Assembly (NCBI GenBank): GCA_011390575.1
Contig: JAABSE010000017.1
Location: forward strand, 1 to 53,220
Source of the DNA: Sphingobacteriia bacterium
Lineage (GTDB): Bacteria > Bacteroidota > Bacteroidia > Bacteroidales > UBA7960
DNA length: 53,220 bases
Reading direction: 5' to 3'
Shown here: piece by piece, positions 1-8,891 of the stretch
Position numbering within the stretch: position 1 is the stretch's first letter
How the letters are laid out: every line of letters starts with the position of its first letter
Position numbers and translations under genes: made by a program
The notes under the pieces: model-generated
The model's input: only the letters and a program-made list of their open reading frames with translations
Database searches by the model: none
Told to the model about the DNA's origin: nothing

Positions 1-992
1 GTATCCATCCCTTTTTCCTGCAGGTGATAAGCTTTGAGTTTGTTTAAAAGACCAATTCCGCGACCTTCCTGGTTCATATAAAGCACAATTCCTTTTCCTT
101 CTTCTTCCACCATTTGCATGGCTTTGTGGAGTTGACTGCCACAGTCGCATTTGCAGGATCCAAAGATATCACCCGTTACACAAGATGAGTGGACCCGTAC
201 CAGCACTTCTTCGTTCTCATCCCACACACCTTTGGTGAGGGCCAGGTGGATTTTGCCGTTGGTGGTTTGTTTGAACGCTGTAATTTTAAAATCCCCCCAC
301 TCGGTAGGCAGGTCAACGGTTATTTCCTGTGAAATCAGGCTTTCATTTTTTATGCGGTAAGCGATAAGGTCTTCAATGGAAATGATTTTCAGGTTGAACT
401 TGCGGGCAATTTTCATAAGCTCAGGCAAACGGGCCATAGAGCCATCCTCGTTCATGATTTCCACGAGTGCCCCTGAGGGGTCCAGTCCAGCCATTCGTGA
501 AAGGTCGATGGCAGCTTCAGTATGTCCGGCTCTTTGCAATACGCCTCCTTCGCGGGCACGCAAAGGGAATATATGCCCGGGACGACCCAGTTCTCCGGGT
601 TTGATATCTTTATCGGCCAGCGCTTTGATGGTTTTTGCCCTGTCGCTGGCAGAAATACCAGTAGTACAGCCGTAACCTATCAGGTCAACAGAAATAGTAA
701 AGGGAGTTTCGTGCAAAGCGGTATTTTGAGGTACCATGAGATCCAGGTTGAGCTGGTCGCATCGCTGGCGGGTGATAGGAGCGCAAATCAGTCCACGCCC
801 ATGGGTAGCCATAAAATTGACTATTTCCGGGGTAATGGTTTCAGCAGCAGCAACAAAATCTCCTTCATTCTCCCTGTTTTCATCATCTACCACAATAACA
901 ACCTTTCCGGCTTTTATATCTTCGATGGCCTCCTCAATCTTGTTCAGCACAATTTCGTCAGGCCTGATTTCTTTTGGTTGGTTTCCAAACAT
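1..992 (-). CDS. ribBA: RibBA, bifunctional DHBP synthase / GTP cyclohydrolase II (3' end cut by window edge)
   Basis: This cytoplasmic enzyme makes both riboflavin precursors: 3,4-dihydroxy-2-butanone 4-phosphate from ribulose 5-phosphate, and the pyrimidine precursor from GTP. The frame is open from an ATG at 992 to the left edge, giving 330 codons of the roughly 400 expected. The RibB half shows the [12 protein letters not shown] acidic loop and the [13 protein letters not shown] segment. The RibA half shows the zinc-ligand motif [10 protein letters not shown] and NQEGRGIGL. The start overlaps the end of the upstream GT2 gene by 35 bp, so it is the fourth gene of the lptG-led operon and probably translationally coupled. 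A GTG start a few codons later (VLNKIEEA) is possible, but the ATG fits the family N-terminus. Identity is certain; the C-terminal 70 or so residues are not visible. Confidence 0.95.
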   Translation of the reverse strand, partial: MFGNQPKEIRPDEIVLNKIEEAIEDIKAGKVVIVVDDENRENEGDFVAAAETITPEIVNFMATHGRGLICAPITRQRCDQLNLDLMVPQNTALHETPFTISVDLIGYGCTTGISASDRAKTIKALADKDIKPGELGRPGHIFPLRAREGGVLQRAGHTEAAIDLSRMAGLDPSGALVEIMNEDGSMARLPELMKIARKFNLKIISIEDLIAYRIKNESLISQEITVDLPTEWGDFKITAFKQTTNGKIHLALTKGVWDENEEVLVRVHSSCVTGDIFGSCKCDCGSQLHKAMQMVEEEGKGIVLYMNQEGRGIGLLNKLKAYHLQEKGMD

Positions 993-2157
993 TCGATTCA
1001 ATTTTTTTTAAAGATTTGAAAAAACCTGCAAACAAAGCAAGGTTCATACTGTAAAAATGCGTTACGAAGCGTAATACTGCTATGTGTACTCCTGCACTCC
1101 TGAATATAAGGTCAAGCAAAGGTAGTACAAACAAAGAGCAGTGTAAAATAAAAATATAAAAATAAACCTCGCTGCGGGTAGCAAGCCAGGCATTGGTCAG
1201 GAATGCCAGCAAGAGAAAAAAGGGTCCTGTCCAGCGCATTACTTTATGAGAAATAAAACAAAAGGAAAGACCTTTGGTTTGATGCCACAAAAGGTTAGAA
1301 AAGCGTTGCAGATTTTGAAAGTTGCCGGTAGAAATTCGCACTTTACGTTTGAATTCATCCGAAAGGTTGTTGGATATATCCTCAAACACCAGGGCATTGA
1401 GGTTGTTGATACACTGGTAGCCTTTCTCAAGCACTTTCATGTTGATATAGAAGTCGTCTACCAGAAAATTTTTGGGTACCGGCTCATACAGTTCACTTCT
1501 GATAGCAAAGCAGCCGCCAAAAGGCCCCATCATTGTGCCCCACAGGATGCTCTCATGTTGTTTGATCAAAACCTCACGTGAAATGTAGGCTTTTTCCTGG
1601 TAAGAGATGCCACTGGGGTGCATATTGGTGTTCATCATACGGGTATCCACCAGACCTACCCTTTCGTCTTTAAAATACTTAACCAGCTCAAAAAGAGTGT
1701 TCTCTTCAAGCATTACATTGGCATCGGTAAGGATTATTATGCTTCCTGTTGAGTTTTGATGCAGTTCATTTACCACATTGCCTTTGCCTCGTCTTTGCCG
1801 GAAGGGAAAAAACCGGACAGACGGAAACTCGGACATGAGTTTTTCCACAATTTCGTTGGTTTTATCCGTTGAATTATCTGAACCTATGAGGACTTCCAGT
1901 TTGGAAACCGGGTAACGGGTATTAAAAACACTGCGGATTTTACTTTCGATTACTTCCTCCTCATTGAAAGCTGATATAAGGATGCTCACCCCGGGCAAAT
2001 CATCTTCGGGGGAATATTGTCGGGCTTGTATTTTTTTCTTACCTGCTTTTAGCTGAATGAATAAAGGAAACAAAGCATAGGAATAAAAGATGTATGCCAC
2101 GCTAAGCCAAAACAACACCACAAACGCTGTAAAGAGGTAAGAATCGTTCAATATCAT
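958..2157 (-). CDS. Family 2 glycosyltransferase, membrane-anchored
   Basis: This is a 399-residue processive-type GT2. A transmembrane helix covers residues about 8-35. The GT-A catalytic domain then shows [12 protein letters not shown] (about 57-68), GSDNSTD (92-98), [10 protein letters not shown] (123-132), the metal-binding TDAN motif (D145), an acidic VDDF motif near 232, and [10 protein letters not shown] in the place of the Q/RxxRW region. Two or three C-terminal membrane helices follow. It probably transfers sugars from a nucleotide donor to a lipid-linked or exported glycan at the inner membrane; the acceptor cannot be told. Its ATG overlaps the stop of the GT4 gene in an ATGA arrangement, and its 3' end overlaps ribBA. 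The two adjacent glycosyltransferases suggest a shared envelope glycan product. Confidence 0.85.
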   Translation of the reverse strand: MILNDSYLFTAFVVLFWLSVAYIFYSYALFPLFIQLKAGKKKIQARQYSPEDDLPGVSILISAFNEEEVIESKIRSVFNTRYPVSKLEVLIGSDNSTDKTNEIVEKLMSEFPSVRFFPFRQRRGKGNVVNELHQNSTGSIIILTDANVMLEENTLFELVKYFKDERVGLVDTRMMNTNMHPSGISYQEKAYISREVLIKQHESILWGTMMGPFGGCFAIRSELYEPVPKNFLVDDFYINMKVLEKGYQCINNLNALVFEDISNNLSDEFKRKVRISTGNFQNLQRFSNLLWHQTKGLSFCFISHKVMRWTGPFFLLLAFLTNAWLATRSEVYFYIFILHCSLFVLPLLDLIFRSAGVHIAVLRFVTHFYSMNLALFAGFFKSLKKIESNVWKPTKRNQA

Positions 2158-3365
2158 GCTTGTAAATGATTTTTATAAAACTCAGCCAAAGAGACAGATA
2201 TTTTATGATTATCGTAATTCTCTTTTACAAATTTGATGGCATTGCGCCCAATGGAATCAAAAAGCTGCCTGTTGTTCAACAGTTCATCAATTCTGGCGGC
2301 AAACTCATATTCATCATCTTCAATAAGGACGTTATGTCCGGGCAACACCCCAATGCCTTCTGCACCAATTGTAGTAGTCACAATAGTTTTTCCCAAAGCC
2401 ATCCCTTCAATAATTTTCACACGCATACCACTTCCCGAGAACAAGGGGGCGATCATAACCGCATTTTCGTTGATAAATGCATATGCATCATCAATCTCAC
2501 CCAGGTAGTTGACGTTGGGCGTTTTTTCAAACAATGAAACAATCCATTCCGGGGCATTTCTGCCTGCCACATGACACATCAGCCCGGGGTGTTTTTCCCT
2601 GAGTTTTGGCCATACTTTGTTAACAAACCATACCAAACCTTCCTGGTTGGGAAACCAGTCAAGCGTACCGATAAAAAACACTGAAGGAAAGTTTATCTTT
2701 TCAGGCTGGGGCTGCAAACGTGAAGTATCATAACCTGCGGGAATGACCAGGCTGGGCTTTTTATTACCAAACATGGTAAATTGCTTTGCATCTCTTTCGG
2801 TTATGGGGATTAGCAGATCGTAATGATTCAGCACGTTTATTTCAAAACTGCGGATTCTTCGGGCTAATATTCTGAGGTATATTCTCTTCAGCAGAGATTT
2901 TTCCTGTAATGCATTGCGTTCCCATATTTCATGTTCAATATTATGGGCTCTCAGAGAAATTTTTGCTTTGCTGTATTTGCGAATGGTATCAATATAATAA
3001 GCCAGGTACAATCCTTCCAGTTGTATAATATCAAATTCTTCTGTTTGTAAAAGTTGCTTTAATCTGGCGTTGAATTCGTCATTAAAAAACCTTTCAGCAT
3101 TATAGGGTTTATCAGAAAAAAGCAGATTTTTCAATGCAGCCCTGTGGCTCAACCTGGTGTCCACCATAACTTCCCTGAAGGAAATAGCTTCTTTAAGTTC
3201 GTCCGGTATATTATTAAGATCGAAATAATGCTTTGAGGTATTCATCCCCAGAATGGTAATCTCATGCCCTAAATCTGCCAGCCCCCTTGACATGTTAAGT
3301 GTAGCGATGGCTCCTCCGTCTTTGGGAGGATAAGGTATTTTATTGGTTAACTGAAGAATCCTCAT
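2154..3365 (-). CDS. Family 4 (GT-B) glycosyltransferase
   Basis: This is a 403-residue GT-B enzyme. The N-terminal domain begins MRILQLTNKIPYPPKDGGAI and has the GLADLGHEITILG segment. The C-terminal nucleotide-sugar domain has FIGTLDWFPNQEGL, GSGMRVKIIEGMALGKTIV (the E-x7-type motif) and GAEGI. The start at 3365 is chosen because the family pattern begins exactly at MRILQL; an upstream in-frame start at 3419 would add 18 residues buried in the previous gene. It still overlaps the lptG-like gene by 26 bp and shares an ATGA with the GT2 gene, so the operon is tightly coupled. No signal peptide or membrane helix is seen, so it should act at the cytoplasmic face. Donor and acceptor are unknown. 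Confidence 0.85.
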   Translation of the reverse strand: MRILQLTNKIPYPPKDGGAIATLNMSRGLADLGHEITILGMNTSKHYFDLNNIPDELKEAISFREVMVDTRLSHRAALKNLLFSDKPYNAERFFNDEFNARLKQLLQTEEFDIIQLEGLYLAYYIDTIRKYSKAKISLRAHNIEHEIWERNALQEKSLLKRIYLRILARRIRSFEINVLNHYDLLIPITERDAKQFTMFGNKKPSLVIPAGYDTSRLQPQPEKINFPSVFFIGTLDWFPNQEGLVWFVNKVWPKLREKHPGLMCHVAGRNAPEWIVSLFEKTPNVNYLGEIDDAYAFINENAVMIAPLFSGSGMRVKIIEGMALGKTIVTTTIGAEGIGVLPGHNVLIEDDEYEFAARIDELLNNRQLFDSIGRNAIKFVKENYDNHKISVSLAEFYKNHLQA

Positions 3366-4818
3366 TTTGTAGTTTGCGTTTCCTGGCAAAAAGTAAGCCT
3401 TTTGTTTTGAATCGTGCAATTCTTGCCAGGTAGCTATCCATATCCATCAGTGATGAATCAGTAGTAGCCTGGATGATAAGAACAATTGCTATGGGTAGAA
3501 AAAACAATATCGACATCCACATCCCCTGCCATGCCTCCAGCACTCCTTCTCTGACAAACTTTTCACCGGTGATAGACATCACGTGAAACAAGACGAAAAA
3601 CAGGACCGAAACCACAACAGGAAGGCCAAAGCCACCCTTTCGGATTATAGCCCCCAGGGGTGCTCCAATCATGAACAAAACCAGGCAGGCAAAGGAAAGG
3701 GTAAATTTACGGTGAAATTCTATCTGGTATCTTGCCAGCCCCTTTTTCCGGTTGCGTGTATCTTCCTGGTTAAAAAGTGCACTTTCTTTCAACTGCCTTA
3801 CATTGTTAAGAGCAGCCTCAGCAGCCAGCCTTCTGTGGTTTGTCCTTTCAATGGACATTAAATCAGGAAGTTTCAACTCTTGGAGGGTGTCCATGGATGC
3901 TTTTGTAAGGCTATCGAGGGTCCCATAAAAATAGAGTTTATCGAAAGAATTTTTAACAAAATCCTGTTGTCTTTCTTTGATTATTAAGGATAATGAGTCT
4001 TCATAATGAAGCAATTGATTGATATTCAGCATCCTGAAATTAGATCTGAACAAATCCTCATCAGTACGGGCCAGGGCAAAACCACTCAAGTCAAACTTTC
4101 GCACCTGTTCTTCAAAATAAGTGCGCTGAAGAGGCCGGGAGAGATCCCTTGAGTCCCGGGGTTCTACTTCCTGGTAATTGGAACCGTTATAGAGGGTAAG
4201 CACGAGATAAGATTTATCCTCAGTCATGGTCATGGTACCCCATTCGGCCATGGTTACATTGGTATTTCCCCTTCTTTCGGTATGGTCATAGATTTTGATG
4301 TTTCGCAATATACTGCCATCTCCATCTTTTTCTTCCACACGTATTACAAAATTATCAATGCCTTTGTAGTAAACCCCTTCCATAATATTGAAGGCTGGCC
4401 GTTGCTGCCTGACATCATAGAGCAACGACATCATCTTTAAATTGGCTACGGGCAATACATTGTTGGAGAAATAAAATGCAGCCAGTACAAAAAAGGATGA
4501 AATAACAATGAGAGGCCACATGATTCGTGTAAGAGAAACACCGGCAGATTTGAGGGCTACAAGCTCATAATTCTCGCCCAGGCTGCCCATGGTCATGATA
4601 GAGGAGAGCAAAATAGCCAACGGAAGCGCGAGAGGAACAAATGTTGCTGAAGCATAAAAAAGCAACTCTCCAACAATATACCATTCAAGACCTTTTCCCA
4701 CCAGGTCATCAATATACTTCCAAAGAAACTGCATCAGCAGGATAAACAATGCAATGAAAAAAGTCATTACAAAGGGACCTGCATAAGTGCGAAGAACTAA
4801 AGAATGTAGTTTTTTCAA
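3340..4818 (-). CDS. LptF/LptG (YjgP/YjgQ) family permease, TTG start
   Basis: At 492 residues this is the long Bacteroidetes form of the LPS-export permease. In the Lpt system such proteins pair with LptB2 to extract LPS from the inner membrane. There are three N-terminal membrane helices (FVMTFFIALFILLMQFLW; the LPLAILLSSIMTMG region, which holds the GSLGENYELVALKSAG coupling segment; and a third near 100-120). A long periplasmic beta-rich region follows (about 125-370), then three C-terminal helices (about 380-470). The start codon is TTG at 4818. No in-frame ATG or GTG lies between the upstream in-frame TAA and this TTG, and MKKLHSLVLRTYAGPF matches the usual N-terminus. It heads the operon with GT4, GT2 and ribBA. 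Confidence 0.88.
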   Translation of the reverse strand: MKKLHSLVLRTYAGPFVMTFFIALFILLMQFLWKYIDDLVGKGLEWYIVGELLFYASATFVPLALPLAILLSSIMTMGSLGENYELVALKSAGVSLTRIMWPLIVISSFFVLAAFYFSNNVLPVANLKMMSLLYDVRQQRPAFNIMEGVYYKGIDNFVIRVEEKDGDGSILRNIKIYDHTERRGNTNVTMAEWGTMTMTEDKSYLVLTLYNGSNYQEVEPRDSRDLSRPLQRTYFEEQVRKFDLSGFALARTDEDLFRSNFRMLNINQLLHYEDSLSLIIKERQQDFVKNSFDKLYFYGTLDSLTKASMDTLQELKLPDLMSIERTNHRRLAAEAALNNVRQLKESALFNQEDTRNRKKGLARYQIEFHRKFTLSFACLVLFMIGAPLGAIIRKGGFGLPVVVSVLFFVLFHVMSITGEKFVREGVLEAWQGMWMSILFFLPIAIVLIIQATTDSSLMDMDSYLARIARFKTKGLLFARKRKLQNEDSSVNQ

Positions 4819-4844
4819 GTTTGCCGGTTCATTAAAAAGTAATT

Positions 4845-4928
4845 ACCCCGTATCAAGTATGGTTAACTGTAATTACAACAGAATTTTATCTGTTAAATTG
4901 TACGGGGTTTTTAGTGACTGCAAATATA
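4845..4928 (-). promoter_or_regulatory. Promoter -7 element and foldable 5' leader of the lptG operon
   Basis: On the minus strand a perfect TAnnTTTG element (TATATTTG) lies at 4921-4928, placing a transcript start near 4914. The next bases can form an 8-bp stem, ACCCCGTA (4901-4908) with TACGGGGT (4845-4852). It encloses a 6-bp hairpin AACAGA/TCTGTT (4877-4894) and the palindrome TGTAATTACA (4868-4877). The matching -33 element is poor because the nearest TTTTG is about 24 bp upstream. The same stem followed by TTTTT (4908-4912) could instead act as a plus-strand terminator, but no plus-strand gene ends here. Confidence 0.35.
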
Positions 4929-5285
4929 CAACTCATTGCTGATATTAAAAGGCAAAAATCAACAAGATTCAAGCAGAGTCCGTCTTGCTGAGGACAGCTA
5001 TGAATATCGTAGATTCTTCCGCACTCTTTATCGACCACTAATGGCAACTTAGCTATTTTCGGACTGCACATCGATACATACAACCGGCAAAACAGCTATC
5101 TCCGCAAGGACTACCTGTGAGTTATTAAAATTCAGTGTTTCTTGTACTCAGGACTAAAAATATTTGCCTATTTTTGGCTATTATCGTGCGCACAGCCCTA
5201 AAACTTTAAGCTGCTCAGGTTGTTATTCAATTGTAAAAACCGCCAGGAATTTTACTATTCAAAAACCAACACATCAAAATTTTAT
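4929..5285. other. Intergenic stretch between divergent lptG and hydrolase genes
   Basis: No credible gene is seen. A TATTTTTG element at 5169-5176 on the plus strand, with a TTG at 5142-5144 (24-bp spacing, longer than ideal), may be the promoter of the alpha/beta hydrolase gene; it would give a leader of about 100 nt. The rest shows no repeat or structure that I could recognise. Confidence 0.3.
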
Positions 5286-6380
5286 ATGAATTTAAAACTG
5301 AATCTTTTCCCCTCAATATTATTACTGCTATCCATTGCATTGTTTTCATCATGTTCTTCCAAACAAAGATTTGCCGCATTTAGTGAAAGACAGGTTCATC
5401 ATTTTGAAATGGTGAAACTGGGAGATGTAAAACAGGCCGTCCTCATCAACGGTAAAAACCCCGATAATCCTGTTTTGTTGTATTTACACGGAGGCCCCGG
5501 ATTTCCCATGCTTCCTTTCGAACCCTTCACAGAATCCATGAGGGAGCTGGAAAAATCATTTACTATAGTATACTGGGAGCAAAGAGGTACCGGAAAATCC
5601 TTTCAAACCGATATTGGTGCCGAAAACATGAATATCGAACAATTTGTGAGTGACACCCGAGAACTGGTAGAATATATCCGGGAAAAGCTACAGGTGGAAA
5701 AAGTTTTTATCTGGGGCCATTCGTGGGGGAGTAATCTCGGCGCTCTGTATGCTTCACGCTATCCCGAAACCCTTCATGCCTACATTTCTACCGGACAAAG
5801 TGTCAATCCCTTCCTGAATGAAAGACTGGCCTTCGAATATGTCTGGCAAAAAGCAGAAGAAAAAAATAACCGAAGAGCCCTAAGGCAACTGTCCGAAATT
5901 GACACGCTACCCGATAATTATTCCATCAGCAATGCTCTTACCGTTCGAAAATGGGTTTACCGGTTCGGTGGAATTGTGCACGATTCACGCTTTGAAAGAC
6001 CTTATGTTGATCTGGACGAAATCAGAACCATCCTTTTGTCTCCCGTTTATCCCCTGATGGTTCGCATCAACCTTTTGCTTAATCCCTATTTTAGCATCGA
6101 AACCCTATGGGAGGATTTAAAAGAACTTGACCTGCTTGTTGAAGCTCCCTCCATTGAGGTACCGGTGTATTTTCTTGTAGGAAGACATGACATCATTGTT
6201 TCCCATGTGTTGGCTGAATTATATTTTAATGAACTATATGCCCCCGAAGGGAAAGACCTGATTTGGTTTGAAAATTCTGCCCACAGACCTTTCCAGGAAG
6301 AAAAAGAAAAGTTTCATCAGGTAATGGATGAAATCAACCATCGTCACTGGGACCAGAATCTCTCCGCTAAGGAGGAGTAA
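5286..6380 (+). CDS. Alpha/beta hydrolase lipoprotein, proline iminopeptidase-like
   Basis: This is a 364-residue alpha/beta hydrolase. The ATG at 5286 gives a clean lipoprotein signal peptide with lipobox LFSSC (C23), so the protein should be anchored on the periplasmic side or carried to the outer membrane. An upstream TTG at 5220 would bury the signal and is rejected. Motifs are HGGPG (68-72, oxyanion hole), WEQRGTGKS (98-105), the nucleophile elbow GHSWGS (S146), a likely acid D302 in GRHD and catalytic H333 in NSAHRPF. HGGPG with GHSWG is the signature of the S33 prolyl iminopeptidase family, although many members cleave other amides or esters. No LES-type acidic run follows the cysteine (CSSKQR). 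The gene stands alone, 141 bp before the histidine kinase gene. Confidence 0.85.
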   Translation: MNLKLNLFPSILLLLSIALFSSCSSKQRFAAFSERQVHHFEMVKLGDVKQAVLINGKNPDNPVLLYLHGGPGFPMLPFEPFTESMRELEKSFTIVYWEQRGTGKSFQTDIGAENMNIEQFVSDTRELVEYIREKLQVEKVFIWGHSWGSNLGALYASRYPETLHAYISTGQSVNPFLNERLAFEYVWQKAEEKNNRRALRQLSEIDTLPDNYSISNALTVRKWVYRFGGIVHDSRFERPYVDLDEIRTILLSPVYPLMVRINLLLNPYFSIETLWEDLKELDLLVEAPSIEVPVYFLVGRHDIIVSHVLAELYFNELYAPEGKDLIWFENSAHRPFQEEKEKFHQVMDEINHRHWDQNLSAKEE

Positions 6381-6521
6381 ACAATCATCCTTTATTAACA
6401 TGGTAATTAATACAGGTTGAAAAAACGTAGGCATATATTCATCAAGAATTTGACTGATTAAATAATAAAACCAACAGGAAAACCAATAGCTGTATATGTT
6501 TCTGACTAATGCACGAATGCA

Positions 6522-8150
6522 ATGAAAACGCACAGGGAAGATGCAGAAAAAGAGACAGCCACCTTTAAACAACCCATAAATCCTGTTTTAAAGGAGCTGA
6601 TAGAGAAGCATATCCCGGATGTTATCTGGGAATTAAACCTGACAGAACAAAAGTTCACTTATATAAGCCCCTCTGTGTATCAACTCAGGGGCTTGACCGT
6701 AGACGAGGCCATGCAGGAAGATTTTCGAGCCTCACTGCATAAAGAAGACTATCAATACATTGTTAACCACCTTCAGCCCAGGGTATCGCATTTTGAAAAG
6801 GGTGATGAAACAATGAAGGTTCTCACGGGAGAGTATCGTCAACCCAGAAAGGATGGCAGTTATGTTGATGTTGAAATCACCACTATTCTTATAAAAAACC
6901 AACAAGGAAAAGTTGACAGAATCGCCGGAATCAGCAGGGAAATCACGCACCGCAAGTCACAGAAAGAGCTCCTTCGCAACACCCAAAGCCTGTTTGAAAC
7001 CGTTTTTAACTTTACTGCCACAGGAATTGCGCTGGTAAATGAAGATGGCACATTTATCAATGTCAACAACGGGTTCTGTAAGATGCTCGGTTACCCTATG
7101 GAATATGTGATGGAAAAAACTCTTACTCATTTCCTTGTGAAGGGTGACGAACCCTTCATCAGGGATTTATTTAAATCGGCTAATAAGGAAAAAGGGCTGG
7201 AGAAACAAGCAGAAATCCGGATGGTTAATATTCGCGAACAGATTATCTGGGGACTAATCAATATTACCGCTGTACAATCATACCTGGATACCAAAACCCA
7301 ATGGGTAATCCAGATACAGGAAACCACCCAAAGAAAAAAAGCAGAAGAAGTTATCAGGCTCCTCAATGCTGATCTGAAAATTAAAAACAGAGAGATGGAG
7401 CAACTTGTATTTATTACAAGTCATGACCTGCGCTCACCCCTGGTAAACATCAAAGGCTTCAGTGGTGAGTTGCAGTATTCCCTTAAGGAAATCATCAAGC
7501 TTTATAAAGAGTATGACTTTGACGGGCTTGCCGGGAAAATTTTGCCTGTTGAAAAAGAAATCTACGAATCGTTTGAATACATCAACCTGAGCATTGAGAA
7601 AATGGATCGGCTGTTGAAAGGACTGCTTGCCTATAGCAGACTTGGAAGAAAGGTTAAAGATCCGGCAGCAATAGATATGCATGATTTGGTGACAGAAGTA
7701 ATAAAAACCAATGAGTACCAGCTTAAAAACTCTCATATCATCATTGAAGTGTCGCAACTACCCAACTGCTGGGGGAGCGAACAAATGATCAATCAGGCCT
7801 TTTCCAACCTGCTTTCCAACGCCATAAAATACAGAGATAATACCCGGAAATGTATCATCAAAATAAGTGGGGAACAAACAGAAAACAGTGTTACTTATTG
7901 CATGGAAGACAATGGTATGGGTATCGAATCCAGGCACCACGAAAAGGTATTTGAACTGTTTTATCGTTTGTATCCCGAAAAAGGAGACGGAGAAGGGCTT
8001 GGGCTTTCTACAGTAAAAAAAATCATCGAACTTAATAGCGGCCAGATCAGAATGGAAAGTGAGCCAGGTAAAGGAACAAAGTTTTTTGTGACCCTGCCCC
8101 GGGAAAATTCATATCAAATAAATGAGCAAAGAGAGCAAATCAGTCCGTAA
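6522..8150 (+). CDS. PAS-domain sensor histidine kinase (soluble)
   Basis: This 542-residue kinase has no predicted membrane segment. Two PAS domains with PAC tails lie at about 22-145 (IWELNLTEQKFTYISPSV ... GISREITHRK) and 150-275 (GIALVNEDGTFINVNNGF ... IQETTQRKKAE). The HisKA dimerisation helix has HDLRSP with phospho-acceptor H301. The HATPase_c domain shows the N box NLLSNAIKY, G1 EDNGMGI, the F box FELFYRLY and G2 GEGLGLSTVKK. It should sense an intracellular or membrane-diffusible signal. No response regulator is co-transcribed. The nearest are the minus-strand degenerate receiver and the NarL-type regulator just downstream, which are candidate partners by proximity only. No Shine-Dalgarno sequence is visible. 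Confidence 0.9.
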   Translation: MKTHREDAEKETATFKQPINPVLKELIEKHIPDVIWELNLTEQKFTYISPSVYQLRGLTVDEAMQEDFRASLHKEDYQYIVNHLQPRVSHFEKGDETMKVLTGEYRQPRKDGSYVDVEITTILIKNQQGKVDRIAGISREITHRKSQKELLRNTQSLFETVFNFTATGIALVNEDGTFINVNNGFCKMLGYPMEYVMEKTLTHFLVKGDEPFIRDLFKSANKEKGLEKQAEIRMVNIREQIIWGLINITAVQSYLDTKTQWVIQIQETTQRKKAEEVIRLLNADLKIKNREMEQLVFITSHDLRSPLVNIKGFSGELQYSLKEIIKLYKEYDFDGLAGKILPVEKEIYESFEYINLSIEKMDRLLKGLLAYSRLGRKVKDPAAIDMHDLVTEVIKTNEYQLKNSHIIIEVSQLPNCWGSEQMINQAFSNLLSNAIKYRDNTRKCIIKISGEQTENSVTYCMEDNGMGIESRHHEKVFELFYRLYPEKGDGEGLGLSTVKKIIELNSGQIRMESEPGKGTKFFVTLPRENSYQINEQREQISP

Positions 8151-8165
8151 GGTTTTACTAAAAAG

Positions 8166-8203
8166 AAAAAGCAGACTCCGGAACCACCCATCGCCTGCTT
8201 TTT
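8166..8203. terminator. Hairpin terminator after the PAS kinase gene
   Basis: AAAAAGCAG (8166-8174) and CTGCTTTTT (8195-8203) form a 9-bp stem with a 20-nt loop, ending in a T run on the plus strand. The A run on the left could also serve the converging minus-strand gene. Confidence 0.6.
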
Positions 8204-8307
8204 ACGGTTTTGCAAATCATGAAGAGAGTTTTACAAAACATTACAAACCCAAAAACAAAAACAAAACAAACTAAACAAACAAAATCAAATCATATAAACA
8301 AATCAAA
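8204..8307. other. A-rich low-complexity spacer
   Basis: Between the terminator and the stop of the converging gene lies a run rich in AAACAAA and AAATCAAATC units. No gene or symmetric element is seen. It would give a U-rich 3' end to the minus-strand receiver transcript. Confidence 0.4.
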
Positions 8308-8625
8308 TCAAACTTCAAGATTGAGCGTCACTTTCTGTATTTTCTGAAGAATAATATCCAGATCATCATCCAGGTCTATCTGGACAATTTTAATATCAGG
8401 AAAGCGGTTTAAAAGATATCCCATCAGCTGGTGGCTAAACCTGTCGGTTATCATGGGCCCCAGAATTACCATATCATGCTGAACCTGCTCAATGGTATTA
8501 CACAGATGGTTATATTTCAGTGCCTGACCCACCACCTGCAAATGCGGACTCTCTTTGAGAATCTCCACAATACCATTTAACATGATATCGCTGCTTTCTG
8601 CTATGATAATTCGGGTGTCGATCAT
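8308..8625 (-). CDS. Stand-alone degenerate receiver-like protein
   Basis: This 105-residue protein has the outline of a response-regulator receiver. It has a beta1 strand with acidic end (RIIIAESSD, E10/D13), helix 1 (IMLNGIVEILKE), beta2 (LQVVGQA), beta3 (HDMVILGPM) and a fourth strand (IKIVQIDLDD). At the phospho-acceptor position, where receivers of the NarL class read VILVD, it reads VILGP, so G56 replaces the Asp. The conserved Thr/Ser and Lys-Pro of the later strands are also not found. It is therefore likely a pseudo-receiver that cannot be phosphorylated in the usual way. No output domain is present. Its neighbours are the NarL-type regulator upstream and the PAS kinase downstream. 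A diverged NarL relative that lost its DNA-binding domain is the alternative reading. Confidence 0.6.
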   Translation of the reverse strand: MIDTRIIIAESSDIMLNGIVEILKESPHLQVVGQALKYNHLCNTIEQVQHDMVILGPMITDRFSHQLMGYLLNRFPDIKIVQIDLDDDLDIILQKIQKVTLNLEV

Positions 8626-8643
8626 ATTCTGTTAATTTTTAAT

Positions 8644-8651
8644 CAAATTTA
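8644..8651 (-). promoter_or_regulatory. Candidate -7 element for the receiver-like gene
   Basis: A perfect TAnnTTTG match (TAAATTTG on the minus strand) lies 19 bp upstream of the ATG. The -33 region is only a T run (TTTTC about 20 bp upstream). A transcript from here would have a leader of about 12 nt. Confidence 0.4.
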
Positions 8652-8832
8652 CGGCAGTTAAGACATCCAGAAAACCGTAATTCTACGCGATTATTTGTCG
8701 TGTTACACTGAATTTTTTCCCTGCCAAAATACGGTTGGTAATCTACCTGTCCGCTACTGTACAGACAATTAGCCCGAAATAAGGATATTTATTTCCTGCA
8801 ATTTAGCCCCCCCGAAAAGACCATTTAGCATC

Positions 8833-8866
8833 AAAAAAGCCCCAAAACCAAATAAGGTTTTGAGGC
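8833..8866 (-). terminator. Rho-independent terminator of the NarL-type regulator gene
   Basis: Read on the minus strand, an 11-bp stem with one mismatch pair, GCCTCAAAACC (8856-8866) with GGTTTTGGGGC (8839-8849), is closed by a short A/T loop and followed by six T residues (8833-8838). It sits 26 bp past the regulator stop codon. Confidence 0.85.
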
Positions 8867-8891
8867 GCTGATATCTTGTAATGGTGTTACA

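Noticed and set aside
522..1019. 165-codon plus-strand frame over ribBA
   Set aside because: It is the complement of the conserved RibB domain and has no features of its own.
4886..5083. 65-codon minus-strand frame upstream of the lptG-like gene
   Set aside because: It overlaps the predicted promoter, has no recognisable composition or motif and no plausible start context.
8214..8307. Promoter or origin-like A-rich tract after the PAS kinase gene
   Set aside because: It is low-complexity sequence between converging genes, with no DnaA-box pattern or start element.
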